Shown here: positions 1-7,349 of the stretch, piece by piece
Numbering within the stretch: position 1 is the first letter of the stretch
Layout of the letters: the number at the start of each line of letters is the position of its first letter
Assembly (NCBI RefSeq): GCF_013409045.1
Contig: NZ_JACCBT010000001.1
Coordinates: 5,394,001 to 5,458,000, forward strand
Direction of reading: 5' to 3'
DNA: 64,000 nt
From: Actinomadura citrea
GTDB lineage: Bacteria; Actinomycetota; Actinomycetes; Streptosporangiales; Streptosporangiaceae
Notes under the pieces: model-generated
What the model saw: only the letters and a program-made list of their open reading frames with translations
Told to the model about the DNA's origin: nothing
Databases searched by the model: none
Position numbers and translations under genes: made by a program

Positions 1-2
1 CG

Positions 3-479
3 TGGTGGTGGGCGGCCGTGCCCATCGGCGCGGGCGTCGCCCCCGTCCTGGTCCTTCTGCTGGTCACCGGCCTGCTGCCGCCCAGGGGCATCAGCGTGAT
101 CCCCATCGCCGGCATCCTCATCGGCGGCGCGCTCACCGCCACCTATCTGTCCGGCCGGCGCGCCCTGGACGAGCTGGCCCAGCGTTTCGGCGAGGTCGAG
201 GCCGCGCTGTCACTCGGCCTGGCCGACCGTGAGGCGCGCCTGCTCATCGCCCGGGACAAGGCCGCCACCGCGCTCGTGCCCGCGATCGACCAGACGCGCA
301 CCGTCGGCCTGGTCACCCTGCCCGGCGCGTTCGTCGGGATGATGCTCGGCGGCGCGTCCCCCGTCGCCGCCGGGGCGGTCCAGCTGTTCGTCCTGATCGC
401 GCTGCTGGCCATCGAGTCGATCGCCGCCTTTCTCACCCTCGAACTGGTGGCACGCGGCATCGTCGTCGACGCCCCATGA
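3..479 (+). CDS. fetB: FetB/YbbM-type ABC transporter permease, C-terminal part (5' end outside window)
   Basis: The frame is open from the left window edge and ends at TGA 477-479, so only about the last 158 residues are present; the family is about 250 aa. The visible part carries hydrophobic helices and the family-typical stretches VIPIAGILIGGALTA, ALVPAIDQTRTVGLVTLPGA and a final helix ending LVARG. This family (UPF0014, YbbM/FetB) is the membrane subunit of an ABC exporter linked to iron export and oxidative-stress tolerance in E. coli, working with the ATPase FetA. The ATPase partner is presumably upstream, outside the window. Family assignment is firm; substrate in this organism is inferred. 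Confidence 0.85.
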   Translation, partial: WWWAAVPIGAGVAPVLVLLLVTGLLPPRGISVIPIAGILIGGALTATYLSGRRALDELAQRFGEVEAALSLGLADREARLLIARDKAATALVPAIDQTRTVGLVTLPGAFVGMMLGGASPVAAGAVQLFVLIALLAIESIAAFLTLELVARGIVVDAP

Positions 480-636
480 CGCTTGTGATGGACGTATGAG
501 GATTCGTTGTCGGGGGGTGTCAAAAAAGGGCGGGCGAATGTGTTCGATCGGTGAGTGGTCGTTGATGCGAGCGGGGCTTACTGTGGCGCGACTTCGCCTT
601 CACGGGCCTGTCGGTATTTCACAGGAGGGACCCGCT

Positions 637-1917
637 GTGGACTCCCAGTTCGCCGCGGTGCGGCGCGGCCTTGGCGCCATGCTGCTGACGGGGACGGCCT
701 TGAGCGCCGTCCCCGCAGGAACGGCTCACGCCGCCCCACCCGCCGCAGATCGTGTGACCGTCACCGCGGCCGGGTCACCGGCCTACTCCCTGACGGGTGA
801 GCTGTCCTCGGGAGCCATCGCCGTCCTGGACAATGTCGCGTCCTACGAGACCAACAAGATCCAGGGGGCGGGGACGCTTCCGGGCGCCGAAGGCGGTACC
901 GCGAACGTTTCCTTCGACATCGTTCGCGAAGGCTTCGGGATGAAGGGGACGTTCACCCTCAAGGATCCCGGCGCGGGTGTGGAGGTGTCCGCGAACGTCA
1001 GCGGCCAGGTCGCGGTTCCCGGTGAGGCCACGGTGAAGTGGGAGGGGAGCGGGACCGTCCGGCGCGGCGGCGCGGCGTCCGGCCGGCGGGTCTCGTTCAC
1101 GGTCGAGGACCGCCGTCCCGACCCGGGCGACCACGCCGTTCGCATCACCCACGCCGGACAGGCCAGGAACGCCATCCTCCGGCTGCCCGACGGCTACGAC
1201 GGTTCTCCGCGTCCGGTGCTGTTCCATTTCCCCGGGCTGTTCGAGACGCCGGGCGCCGCCGAGTTCTTCGGCCGCATGGCCGACTACGCGCAGAGCCGCG
1301 GCTTCATCATGATCACCCCCGAGCACTACGGCGTGGGCTGGCAGGGCGTCCCGGCCGGGACGCCGAGCCCGGACGTCGACGATCCCGGCTTCGTCAGGCG
1401 GCTGCAGGACATCCTGGTCGAGCGGTTCAACGCCGACCCCGGGCGCCTGTACGCGTCCGGCATGAGCAACGGCGGCTTCTTCACCAGCAAGATGGCCTGC
1501 GACAACGATCGGTTCGCCGCTTTCGTACCGGTGTCCGGCCAGCTCAGCGACCCCGGTGCCTGCCGTCCCGGACGCCATGTTCCGATCGTCCTGATCCACG
1601 GGGACGGCGACCCCCTCGTCCCCTACGCGACGGTCCAGCCCGCGCTCGACTTCTGGACGCGCAACAACGGCTGCGGCACCAGGACCGTCCCGACGAACCT
1701 GCCCGACACCGCTCCCGACGACAACACCACCGTCGTCCGCCATGACCATCCCGACTGCCCGGCGGACGGCCCCGTCACGCTCTACCAGATCAAGGGCGGC
1801 GGTCATAACTGGCCCGGCGGGACGCCCTTCCTCGGCCCGTTCCTCGGCGGCACCACCTACGATATCGACGCCAACGCCGTGATCTGGGACTTCGTCTCCC
1901 GCTACCGCCTCCCCTGA
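637..1917 (+). CDS. Secreted polyhydroxybutyrate-depolymerase/feruloyl-esterase-like alpha/beta hydrolase (LpqC type)
   Basis: I start this at GTG 637 because AGGAGGG lies just upstream (623-629) and the product then begins with a clean signal peptide: basic start, hydrophobic GLGAMLLTGTALS, and an AHA cleavage site near residue 32. That gives about 426 aa, exported. Residues about 35-150 form a beta-rich N-terminal domain I do not recognise. The C-terminal 270 residues are a CE1/PHB-depolymerase-type hydrolase: nucleophile Ser in GMSNGG, Asp in HGDGDPLVPY, His in GGGHNWPGG. It probably hydrolyses extracellular polyesters or aryl esters; the substrate cannot be told from sequence. It converges on the next gene with only 6 nt between stops. 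Confidence 0.85.
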   Translation: MDSQFAAVRRGLGAMLLTGTALSAVPAGTAHAAPPAADRVTVTAAGSPAYSLTGELSSGAIAVLDNVASYETNKIQGAGTLPGAEGGTANVSFDIVREGFGMKGTFTLKDPGAGVEVSANVSGQVAVPGEATVKWEGSGTVRRGGAASGRRVSFTVEDRRPDPGDHAVRITHAGQARNAILRLPDGYDGSPRPVLFHFPGLFETPGAAEFFGRMADYAQSRGFIMITPEHYGVGWQGVPAGTPSPDVDDPGFVRRLQDILVERFNADPGRLYASGMSNGGFFTSKMACDNDRFAAFVPVSGQLSDPGACRPGRHVPIVLIHGDGDPLVPYATVQPALDFWTRNNGCGTRTVPTNLPDTAPDDNTTVVRHDHPDCPADGPVTLYQIKGGGHNWPGGTPFLGPFLGGTTYDIDANAVIWDFVSRYRLP

Positions 1918-1923
1918 GCACCG

Positions 1924-3027
1924 TCAGCAGAACACCTTGCCCGCGAAGGCGTAGAGCTTGTCGGCCGGGGGCGGTGAGGAGCCGAGGTTGACCGACAGGT
2001 TCATCTGCCGCCCGTCGTCGGAGCGGAGCGCGTAGGTGGTGTAGCCGAGGAGCTGACCGCTGTGCCCGATCATGCGCTTGCCGCAGGGCAGCGCGTACTC
2101 CTGGAGCCCGAGCCCGTAGGCGAACCCGGCGCCGGTGGGCCGCACGGCGCGCATCGCGGCGAGCGTCGAGGGCGACAGCAGCCGCCCGCCGAGCAGCCCG
2201 TCGAGGAACCGGCCGAGGTCACGGGTGGTGGAGATCATCTCGCCCGCCGCCCAGTCGAGGGAGGGGTTCATGCGCGTGGCGTCCACGGTCCGCCCGTCCG
2301 GCAGCAGTGCGTAGCCGTGCGCGTGCGGGCGGGGAACCCCGGGCCGGTCGCCGGGAACGATCGTCTGAGTCAGCCGGAGTGGACGCAGCACACGCCGTCC
2401 CACCTCCTCCCCGTAAGGCCGCCCGGTCAGCCGCTCGATCAACTTCCCCACGACCACGTAGTTGGTGTTGGAGTATCTCCAGGTGACGTCCGGGGAATTC
2501 TGGGCGGGGGTGCGGAACGCCTGAGCGAGGAGCCGGTCGGGCTTGTAACTGCGGAACCGCTGCGCCCCGCGCCAGCGGTTGGTGGACCAGCCCGGATCGC
2601 CCATGTAGTCGCGAAGCAGGCTGGTGTGCTGGAGGATCTGCCGCACCGTGATGCGCTCGCCGTCCGGGACGACGCCGGGCAGGTGCTCGGCCACAGGGTC
2701 GTCGAGCCGCAGCCGCCCCTCGTCGACGAGCTGCAGCAGGACGGTCGCCGCGAACGTCTTGGTGACGCTGCCGATCCGGAAGTACCCGGCCGGATCGGCC
2801 GGCCGTCCCGTCCGGACGTCGGACGTGCCCGCCGCGCCGGACCACTCTCCACCGCCGGCGGTTCGCACCCGGAGCAGGACGGCCGTGGCCCCCTTGGTTC
2901 TCACCAGATCGTTCAACATCTCCTGGAAGCCGTCCTGGGACGAACGGGTTCGGTTCGACTGTGGCTGCGCCGTACGCGCGTCGGGAGCGGAGGACGACCG
3001 TGGCCGCCGCGGAAACCGCCGCCGCAC
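1924..3027 (-). CDS. Serine hydrolase of the beta-lactamase/DD-peptidase (class C) family, probable 5' frameshift
   Basis: The body is a complete class-C beta-lactamase/D-Ala-D-Ala carboxypeptidase-type serine hydrolase: SxxK motif SVTK after YFRIG, the YxN motif in WRYSNTNYVVVG, and the third element HSG in MIGHSGQLLGY. Such proteins act outside the membrane and normally carry a signal peptide. The first 35 or so residues of this frame are Arg/Ser-rich and unlike any export signal, whereas a good signal peptide is encoded in another frame just upstream (2945-3067). A one-base shift around 2940-2985 would join them. If the shift is real, the protein is cytosolic and probably non-functional, or translation starts inside at MLNDLV. 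A paralogue lies at 22996-24159. Confidence 0.75.
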   Translation of the reverse strand: MRRRFPRRPRSSSAPDARTAQPQSNRTRSSQDGFQEMLNDLVRTKGATAVLLRVRTAGGGEWSGAAGTSDVRTGRPADPAGYFRIGSVTKTFAATVLLQLVDEGRLRLDDPVAEHLPGVVPDGERITVRQILQHTSLLRDYMGDPGWSTNRWRGAQRFRSYKPDRLLAQAFRTPAQNSPDVTWRYSNTNYVVVGKLIERLTGRPYGEEVGRRVLRPLRLTQTIVPGDRPGVPRPHAHGYALLPDGRTVDATRMNPSLDWAAGEMISTTRDLGRFLDGLLGGRLLSPSTLAAMRAVRPTGAGFAYGLGLQEYALPCGKRMIGHSGQLLGYTTYALRSDDGRQMNLSVNLGSSPPPADKLYAFAGKVFC

Positions 3028-3067
3028 CGGACACCGCGAACGCCGTCCATCGCGAAAATTTGATCAT
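2945..3067 (-). other. Out-of-frame signal-peptide coding segment of the serine hydrolase
   Basis: From ATG 3067 this frame reads MIKFSRWTAFAVSGAAAVSA followed by a short linker, a typical export signal. It then leaves the serine-hydrolase frame before the conserved FQEMLNDL segment. The paralogue at 22996-24159 has exactly this order (signal, short linker, then a helix before the catalytic domain), which supports reading the two frames as one original gene. Confidence 0.6.
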
Positions 3068-3230
3068 GGTTGGACGCTACGGAGCCGGGTCCTCGACGCC
3101 CATGCGGAGGGCCACCCAGCCCACCTGCGGAAAACCGCACTGCTGCCCTGCGGGTCTGTCTCGAAGGCTCCTTCTTCTCCCCGCGCCCCAATGCCCGAAC
3201 CGTGACTCGCGCAATGCCGGAGATGTGCCG

Positions 3231-4055
3231 TCAGGGCTTGCGGCCGATCCCGCCGATGGCCCAGATCGACCGCCGGGCCGTTTCCGGTTCGGCGGTGTGG
3301 GGCCGCCACTGGTGCAGCGGAACCAAGCCGGGAGGCAGCAGGTCCAAGCCCCGCATCAGTTCCTCGACCTCTGCCGCGGTGCGCAGGTTCGAGCGCGTCG
3401 TCGCCCCTCGGACTGTCTTGTTCCCCTGGAACAGCGCGGCGAGTCGGGCGGTCGTTTCGGGGGCGGGATCACTGATGGCGTGCGTCAGCAGCAGGTGACT
3501 GCCCGGCGGGACCCGCGCCAGAAGTCCCTGGACGATGTGGTCGGCGATGTCGTCTTCGGGAATCACCGCCAGCACCGAATGCAGGATGAGCCCGACCGGC
3601 TCGTCCGGGTCGATCGTCGACGTGATGACCGGGTCGTCCATCAGTGCGTCGGGGTCGCGGGCGTCGGCCTGCAGGATCCGGGATGGCCCGCCCATCCCGA
3701 ACACTGATGCGGCGTGCGCCGCCACGACGGGATCGTTGTCCACGCAGATCAGCCGACAGCCCGGCGCGATCTCCTGGAGGATCTGATGGACACTGCCCTG
3801 TGTGGGCAGCCCGCAACCCACGTCGATGAACTGCCGCATGCCTTCGGTGACGAGCGCATCCACCGCGCGGCGCAGGAACCGACGCGACTCCACGGCGGCG
3901 ACTCTGAGATCGGGTGCGATCCGCAGCGCCTGTTCGGCCGCCTCACGGTCGACGGCGAAATGGTCCTTGCCGCCGGTGAGGTAATCAAGAATGCGCGCCT
4001 CATTGGGTATCTCAGGGCGAAAACCAGCGAGTTCGTCGGACCAGGGTGAGGACAC
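3231..4055 (-). CDS. DUF574 (SAM-dependent methyltransferase-like) protein
   Basis: About 274 aa from GTG 4055, which matches the usual length. The opening motif is the DUF574/Methyltransf_19 signature NEARILDYLTGGKDHFAVDR, followed by FIDVGCGLPTQGSVHQ (SAM-binding loop I), VDNDPVV and ILQADARDP. This family is abundant in actinomycetes, is Rossmann-fold with SAM-binding residues, and its substrates are unknown. It is often encoded near XRE/DUF5753 regulators, as here: the regulator gene starts 5883 on the same strand and ends 214 nt upstream. The start is uncertain; a TTG at 4133 would add 26 poorly conserved residues, and neither start has a clear ribosome site. Confidence 0.85.
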   Translation of the reverse strand: MSSPWSDELAGFRPEIPNEARILDYLTGGKDHFAVDREAAEQALRIAPDLRVAAVESRRFLRRAVDALVTEGMRQFIDVGCGLPTQGSVHQILQEIAPGCRLICVDNDPVVAAHAASVFGMGGPSRILQADARDPDALMDDPVITSTIDPDEPVGLILHSVLAVIPEDDIADHIVQGLLARVPPGSHLLLTHAISDPAPETTARLAALFQGNKTVRGATTRSNLRTAAEVEELMRGLDLLPPGLVPLHQWRPHTAEPETARRSIWAIGGIGRKP

Positions 4056-4269
4056 CGTCCGAAGGTAGCGCTCACCCGGAGTCCAGGTGGCTGATATCAG
4101 GGATCGGTTGTGGGCATCCGCGAGAACTTTCAAGATCCCTGGAGCTGGTTGCGGCTACGAGCAGGTGGTCGTCCCAGGCCGTGAGGCCGCCCCAGCATCA
4201 CCGGCAAGGCCCGGCTATCGCCTGTCGCATCCATCCGCCGGTGATTGCAATGTTGCGGCGGGCGCACGA

Positions 4270-5883
4270 TCAGTCGTTCGGTTGCATCGTCCACTGCACC
4301 GCAGCCTGGTCGGTGCCGGGTTGCCGAGTATGCCGTTCGAGGTGCGTCAGCAGGAGGGTCATCGGGAGACCGAGACCGCTCGCCACGTGATCGAGCAAGG
4401 CGGCCTGGATGCTTTCCAGTGTCAGAGCCGGATCGTCCGCGCACAGCGCGGCGGCCCTTTCCGCATGTGGAGGAGCGTGACCTCGCTCGTCGCGTGCCGG
4501 CATCAGGTCGTGGGTGTGCAGCAGCAGCCGATCATTGTGACGGAGCGGCACGGTCGTGGTCTCGCACCACTGGTCGCCGAAGTCGAGCAGGGTCAGCGGC
4601 GGATAGCAGGGCAGAGCTTCGAGTGAAAGTACTCCGCCCTCCCTTATCAGCAGGGGTCGCGGGTTCCCGCAGCACACTATTTCGGCGGTGTCCTCGCGGA
4701 GGGTGAGCAGCACGGCGGTGACGAATTCGTCGTCCTGGAGCATCGGTGCGAGGACCGAGTGCATCCGCTCGGCCAACCCCGGCAGGGTCGACTCGTTGGA
4801 AGCCAGTTGCCGGAAGTTGCCGAGCGCGGCGGCCGCCGCCTCCTGGGCCGACTCGCCTGTACCCAGCACGTTTCCGATCAGGATCCTGGTGCCGAAAGGC
4901 GTGGGGAGGATGGCGTGGAAATCGCCCTTGGTCTGGGGCGCCGCCGGAAGTCGGCAACTCTGTGTGCGCACTGTCCCACCGTGCTGCGCAAAGGTCATGG
5001 TCGCCGTTGGCGTTCGGTAGTACTTCCGGAGGAAGTCCAAGAGGATCTCGGGGGTGAACTCCGGTGTGGCGCTGTCCACGCACAGTCGTTCTATCGTGCT
5101 GAGGTAGCTTTCGGTCTCCTCGGGCTTGTCCAGATACAGCGCGCCGGTGAGGTTCTCCAGGTAGACCACGTCCGGCACCTCGGGCTCGGGGAAGCGCAGG
5201 AGGGTGAACGCACCGCCCTCCGCGACGTGGCCCCCGAAACGGAACGGCATGATCTGAATCGTGGTGTTCGGTCGGGCGCACATGGCGATGAGGTGCTCGA
5301 GTTGGCCCCGCATCGTCTCGGGACCTCCGAGCGGCCGACGCAGCGCCGTCTCATCGATGACGGCCCACAGCCGGGGGGCGTCGGGCCCGGAGAGCCGTTT
5401 CTGGCGGCGCAGACGCAGTTCGACACGGTGCTCGATCTCGGTCTGGGACGCGTTCGGATTTCCGAGCCGAATGACCGCGCGGGCATAGTCGGGGGTCTGC
5501 AGCAGACCGGGGACGAATTGAATCTCATACGTCCGGATGAGCGACGTCGATTCTTCGAGGCCCACATAGGTCTGGAACCAGTTGGGCAGGACGTCGTGGT
5601 ACCGGTGCCACCATCCCGGCGTGTTGGCCTCGCGTGCCTTTTCCAGGATCGTGTCCCGCTCGACCTCGTCGGCGACACCGTAAAGGGTGAGCAGATCGGC
5701 CACGTCCCGTTCCTTGAAGCTCACCCGGCCGAGCTCCAATCGGCTGATCTTCGACTCCGAGCTTCGGATGCGGTCACCGGCCTCGTGGCGGCTCAGCCCG
5801 GACGCCTCCCGCAGGCGGCGCAGCTGTGCGCCGAGGATGATGCGAAGCACCGTCGGACTCGAGCCTGGGCGCTCAACGGTCAC
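4270..5883 (-). CDS. XRE/DUF5753 (Scr1-type) regulator fused to a degenerate SpoIIE/PP2C-like domain
   Basis: A 537-aa protein starting at GTG 5883 behind GGAGG. Residues about 13-70 are an XRE helix-turn-helix (LRRLREASGLSRHEAGDRI then SKISRLELG). Residues about 85-275 are the DUF5753 partner-sensing domain (WFQTYVGLEESTSLIRTYE, PGLLQTPDYARA). Such regulators normally stop near 280 aa. Here residues about 310-525 follow the SpoIIE-type PP2C layout: KGDFHAILP, LIGNVLGTGESAQEAA, FVTAVLLTL, CCGNPRPLLIR, LLLHTHDLMPARDERG, MTLLLTHLER. Several metal ligands are changed: the usual GDVSG Asp is Asn, TDG is THD, and the final DD is LP, so phosphatase activity looks doubtful. It may instead sense a phosphoprotein or partner. 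No DUF397 gene follows. Confidence 0.8.
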   Translation of the reverse strand: MTVERPGSSPTVLRIILGAQLRRLREASGLSRHEAGDRIRSSESKISRLELGRVSFKERDVADLLTLYGVADEVERDTILEKAREANTPGWWHRYHDVLPNWFQTYVGLEESTSLIRTYEIQFVPGLLQTPDYARAVIRLGNPNASQTEIEHRVELRLRRQKRLSGPDAPRLWAVIDETALRRPLGGPETMRGQLEHLIAMCARPNTTIQIMPFRFGGHVAEGGAFTLLRFPEPEVPDVVYLENLTGALYLDKPEETESYLSTIERLCVDSATPEFTPEILLDFLRKYYRTPTATMTFAQHGGTVRTQSCRLPAAPQTKGDFHAILPTPFGTRILIGNVLGTGESAQEAAAAALGNFRQLASNESTLPGLAERMHSVLAPMLQDDEFVTAVLLTLREDTAEIVCCGNPRPLLIREGGVLSLEALPCYPPLTLLDFGDQWCETTTVPLRHNDRLLLHTHDLMPARDERGHAPPHAERAAALCADDPALTLESIQAALLDHVASGLGLPMTLLLTHLERHTRQPGTDQAAVQWTMQPND

Positions 5884-5946
5884 CTCCCACCTCCGAAGGC
5901 ATGTGCAGCGGCATGCGTGCTCCTCGCGCGTTGGATCGGATCCCGC

Positions 5947-7305
5947 TCAAGGGACGAGGTCGTCGGGTCCGGTGGGCGGGCGCGGGCGCGCGGTGGCGGC
6001 GCGCCAGAGCACCTCTGGCAGGAACAGGGACTGGGGTGGGGCGGTGAGCGCCAACACGTCGATGAATCGGTCGCATACTCTCGGGTCGACGTTCGCGAGG
6101 GACTGGACCCGGTCCACGTAGCGGTTGAGGATCCTGGTCCGCACGCCGGCCGCGGCGCCTCTGGTGGTGTCGTACCGGAGGTCCTCCCCCGTGGCCACCA
6201 GCCACGGGCCGGTGGCGTTCTTGATCACCTTGCGGTGGAAGCGCCGCGCCAGCCTGTCGAGGTCCCCGTCCGCCCGCAGGCAGGCGTCCAGTGTGAGCGC
6301 GGACTTCGCCGCGACGGTCATTCCCTGGCCGTAGAGCGGGTTGAAGGCGCACAGTGCGTCGCCCGCGACCAGGAATCGCCTCGGCCATGCCGGCATCCGC
6401 TCGTAGTGACGGCGGAGATTGGCGGTGCGCCGGTAGCTGACGATGGAGGTGAGCGGCTCGGCGTCACGGATCGCCTCGTAGAGCACCGGGCTGCGCAGAC
6501 TCTTGGCGAACTCCAGAAAGCCCTCGTCCTCGTTGGGCGGATAGTCCTCCCCGACGCCGAAGAGGCTGACGATCCACCGGCCGCCCTCCTGGGGGAAGAG
6601 CGCGCCGGTGCGCGTGCCGTGCGGGGGGTCGGCCTGGAGGTAGAGCGCCTTCCAGCCGGGGTCGAAACCAGAGGGAATGGCGTAGGTGCGGCTGGCATAT
6701 CCCAGCAGTGGGTCGATCAGGGTCTGCCGGACGGCCGGGTAGCCGAGCCGCTCCAGCCACGCGGGAGTCTTCGAGGAGCGCCCGGTGGCGTCGACGACCA
6801 GATCCGCGGTGAGGGGCTCGCCCGATCCGGTCGTCCCGCGCTCCCGCACCTCGACTCCGGTGACGGCCCCGGCGTCGGCCAGCAGCCCGGTCACCTCATG
6901 GCCGGCGAGCACCCGGAGGTTCTGGGTCTTGGCCAGCCGCGCGCGCACGGTCCAGTCGAGGAGATCCCGGCTGAACGTCAGCAGGCGGGCCGATGCGAAC
7001 CTGCGTCGCCATCCGGCGGAGGTCAGCCACAGCATGTCGGCGGGCACCCGGACCTCGGGCACGTCCGCGGCGCGCAGCTCGTCCTCCAGCCCGGGGAACA
7101 GCTGCTCGGCGATCTCCAGCCCCCGGCTCCAGAGCACGTGCAGATGGCGGGCCTGCCCCAGACCCGGACGGGATTCGAGGGTCTCCGCGAAACGGTCACG
7201 CTCGATCAAGGTGACCCGGGAGAAGTGGTCGGCGAGGATTCTGGCCGACAGCAGCCCCATCAGGCTGCCGCCGATGACGACGGCATGCTCACGGGGCTGC
7301 GTCAT
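5947..7305 (-). CDS. FAD-dependent monooxygenase/epoxidase-like oxidoreductase
   Basis: 452 aa from ATG 7305 with a clear AGGAG 9 nt upstream. The N-terminus carries a Rossmann dinucleotide motif (VVIGGSLMGLLSARIL) ending in an acidic residue (LIERDRF), and the second FAD motif is FLVAGDALCAFNPLYGQGM, with VVDATGRSS between them. This is the layout of the polyprenyl-6-methoxyphenol hydroxylase/squalene-epoxidase-like flavoproteins, including the epoxidases of polyether pathways. It sits 44 nt downstream of the NB-ARC ATPase gene on the same strand and 63 nt upstream of the XRE fusion gene, so co-transcription is likely. No polyketide synthase is nearby, so the substrate is unknown. Confidence 0.85.
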   Translation of the reverse strand: MTQPREHAVVIGGSLMGLLSARILADHFSRVTLIERDRFAETLESRPGLGQARHLHVLWSRGLEIAEQLFPGLEDELRAADVPEVRVPADMLWLTSAGWRRRFASARLLTFSRDLLDWTVRARLAKTQNLRVLAGHEVTGLLADAGAVTGVEVRERGTTGSGEPLTADLVVDATGRSSKTPAWLERLGYPAVRQTLIDPLLGYASRTYAIPSGFDPGWKALYLQADPPHGTRTGALFPQEGGRWIVSLFGVGEDYPPNEDEGFLEFAKSLRSPVLYEAIRDAEPLTSIVSYRRTANLRRHYERMPAWPRRFLVAGDALCAFNPLYGQGMTVAAKSALTLDACLRADGDLDRLARRFHRKVIKNATGPWLVATGEDLRYDTTRGAAAGVRTRILNRYVDRVQSLANVDPRVCDRFIDVLALTAPPQSLFLPEVLWRAATARPRPPTGPDDLVP

Positions 7306-7349
7306 GATCTTCTCCTCGCGGGTGCGGAACAGGCGCTTGTACGGGGGTT

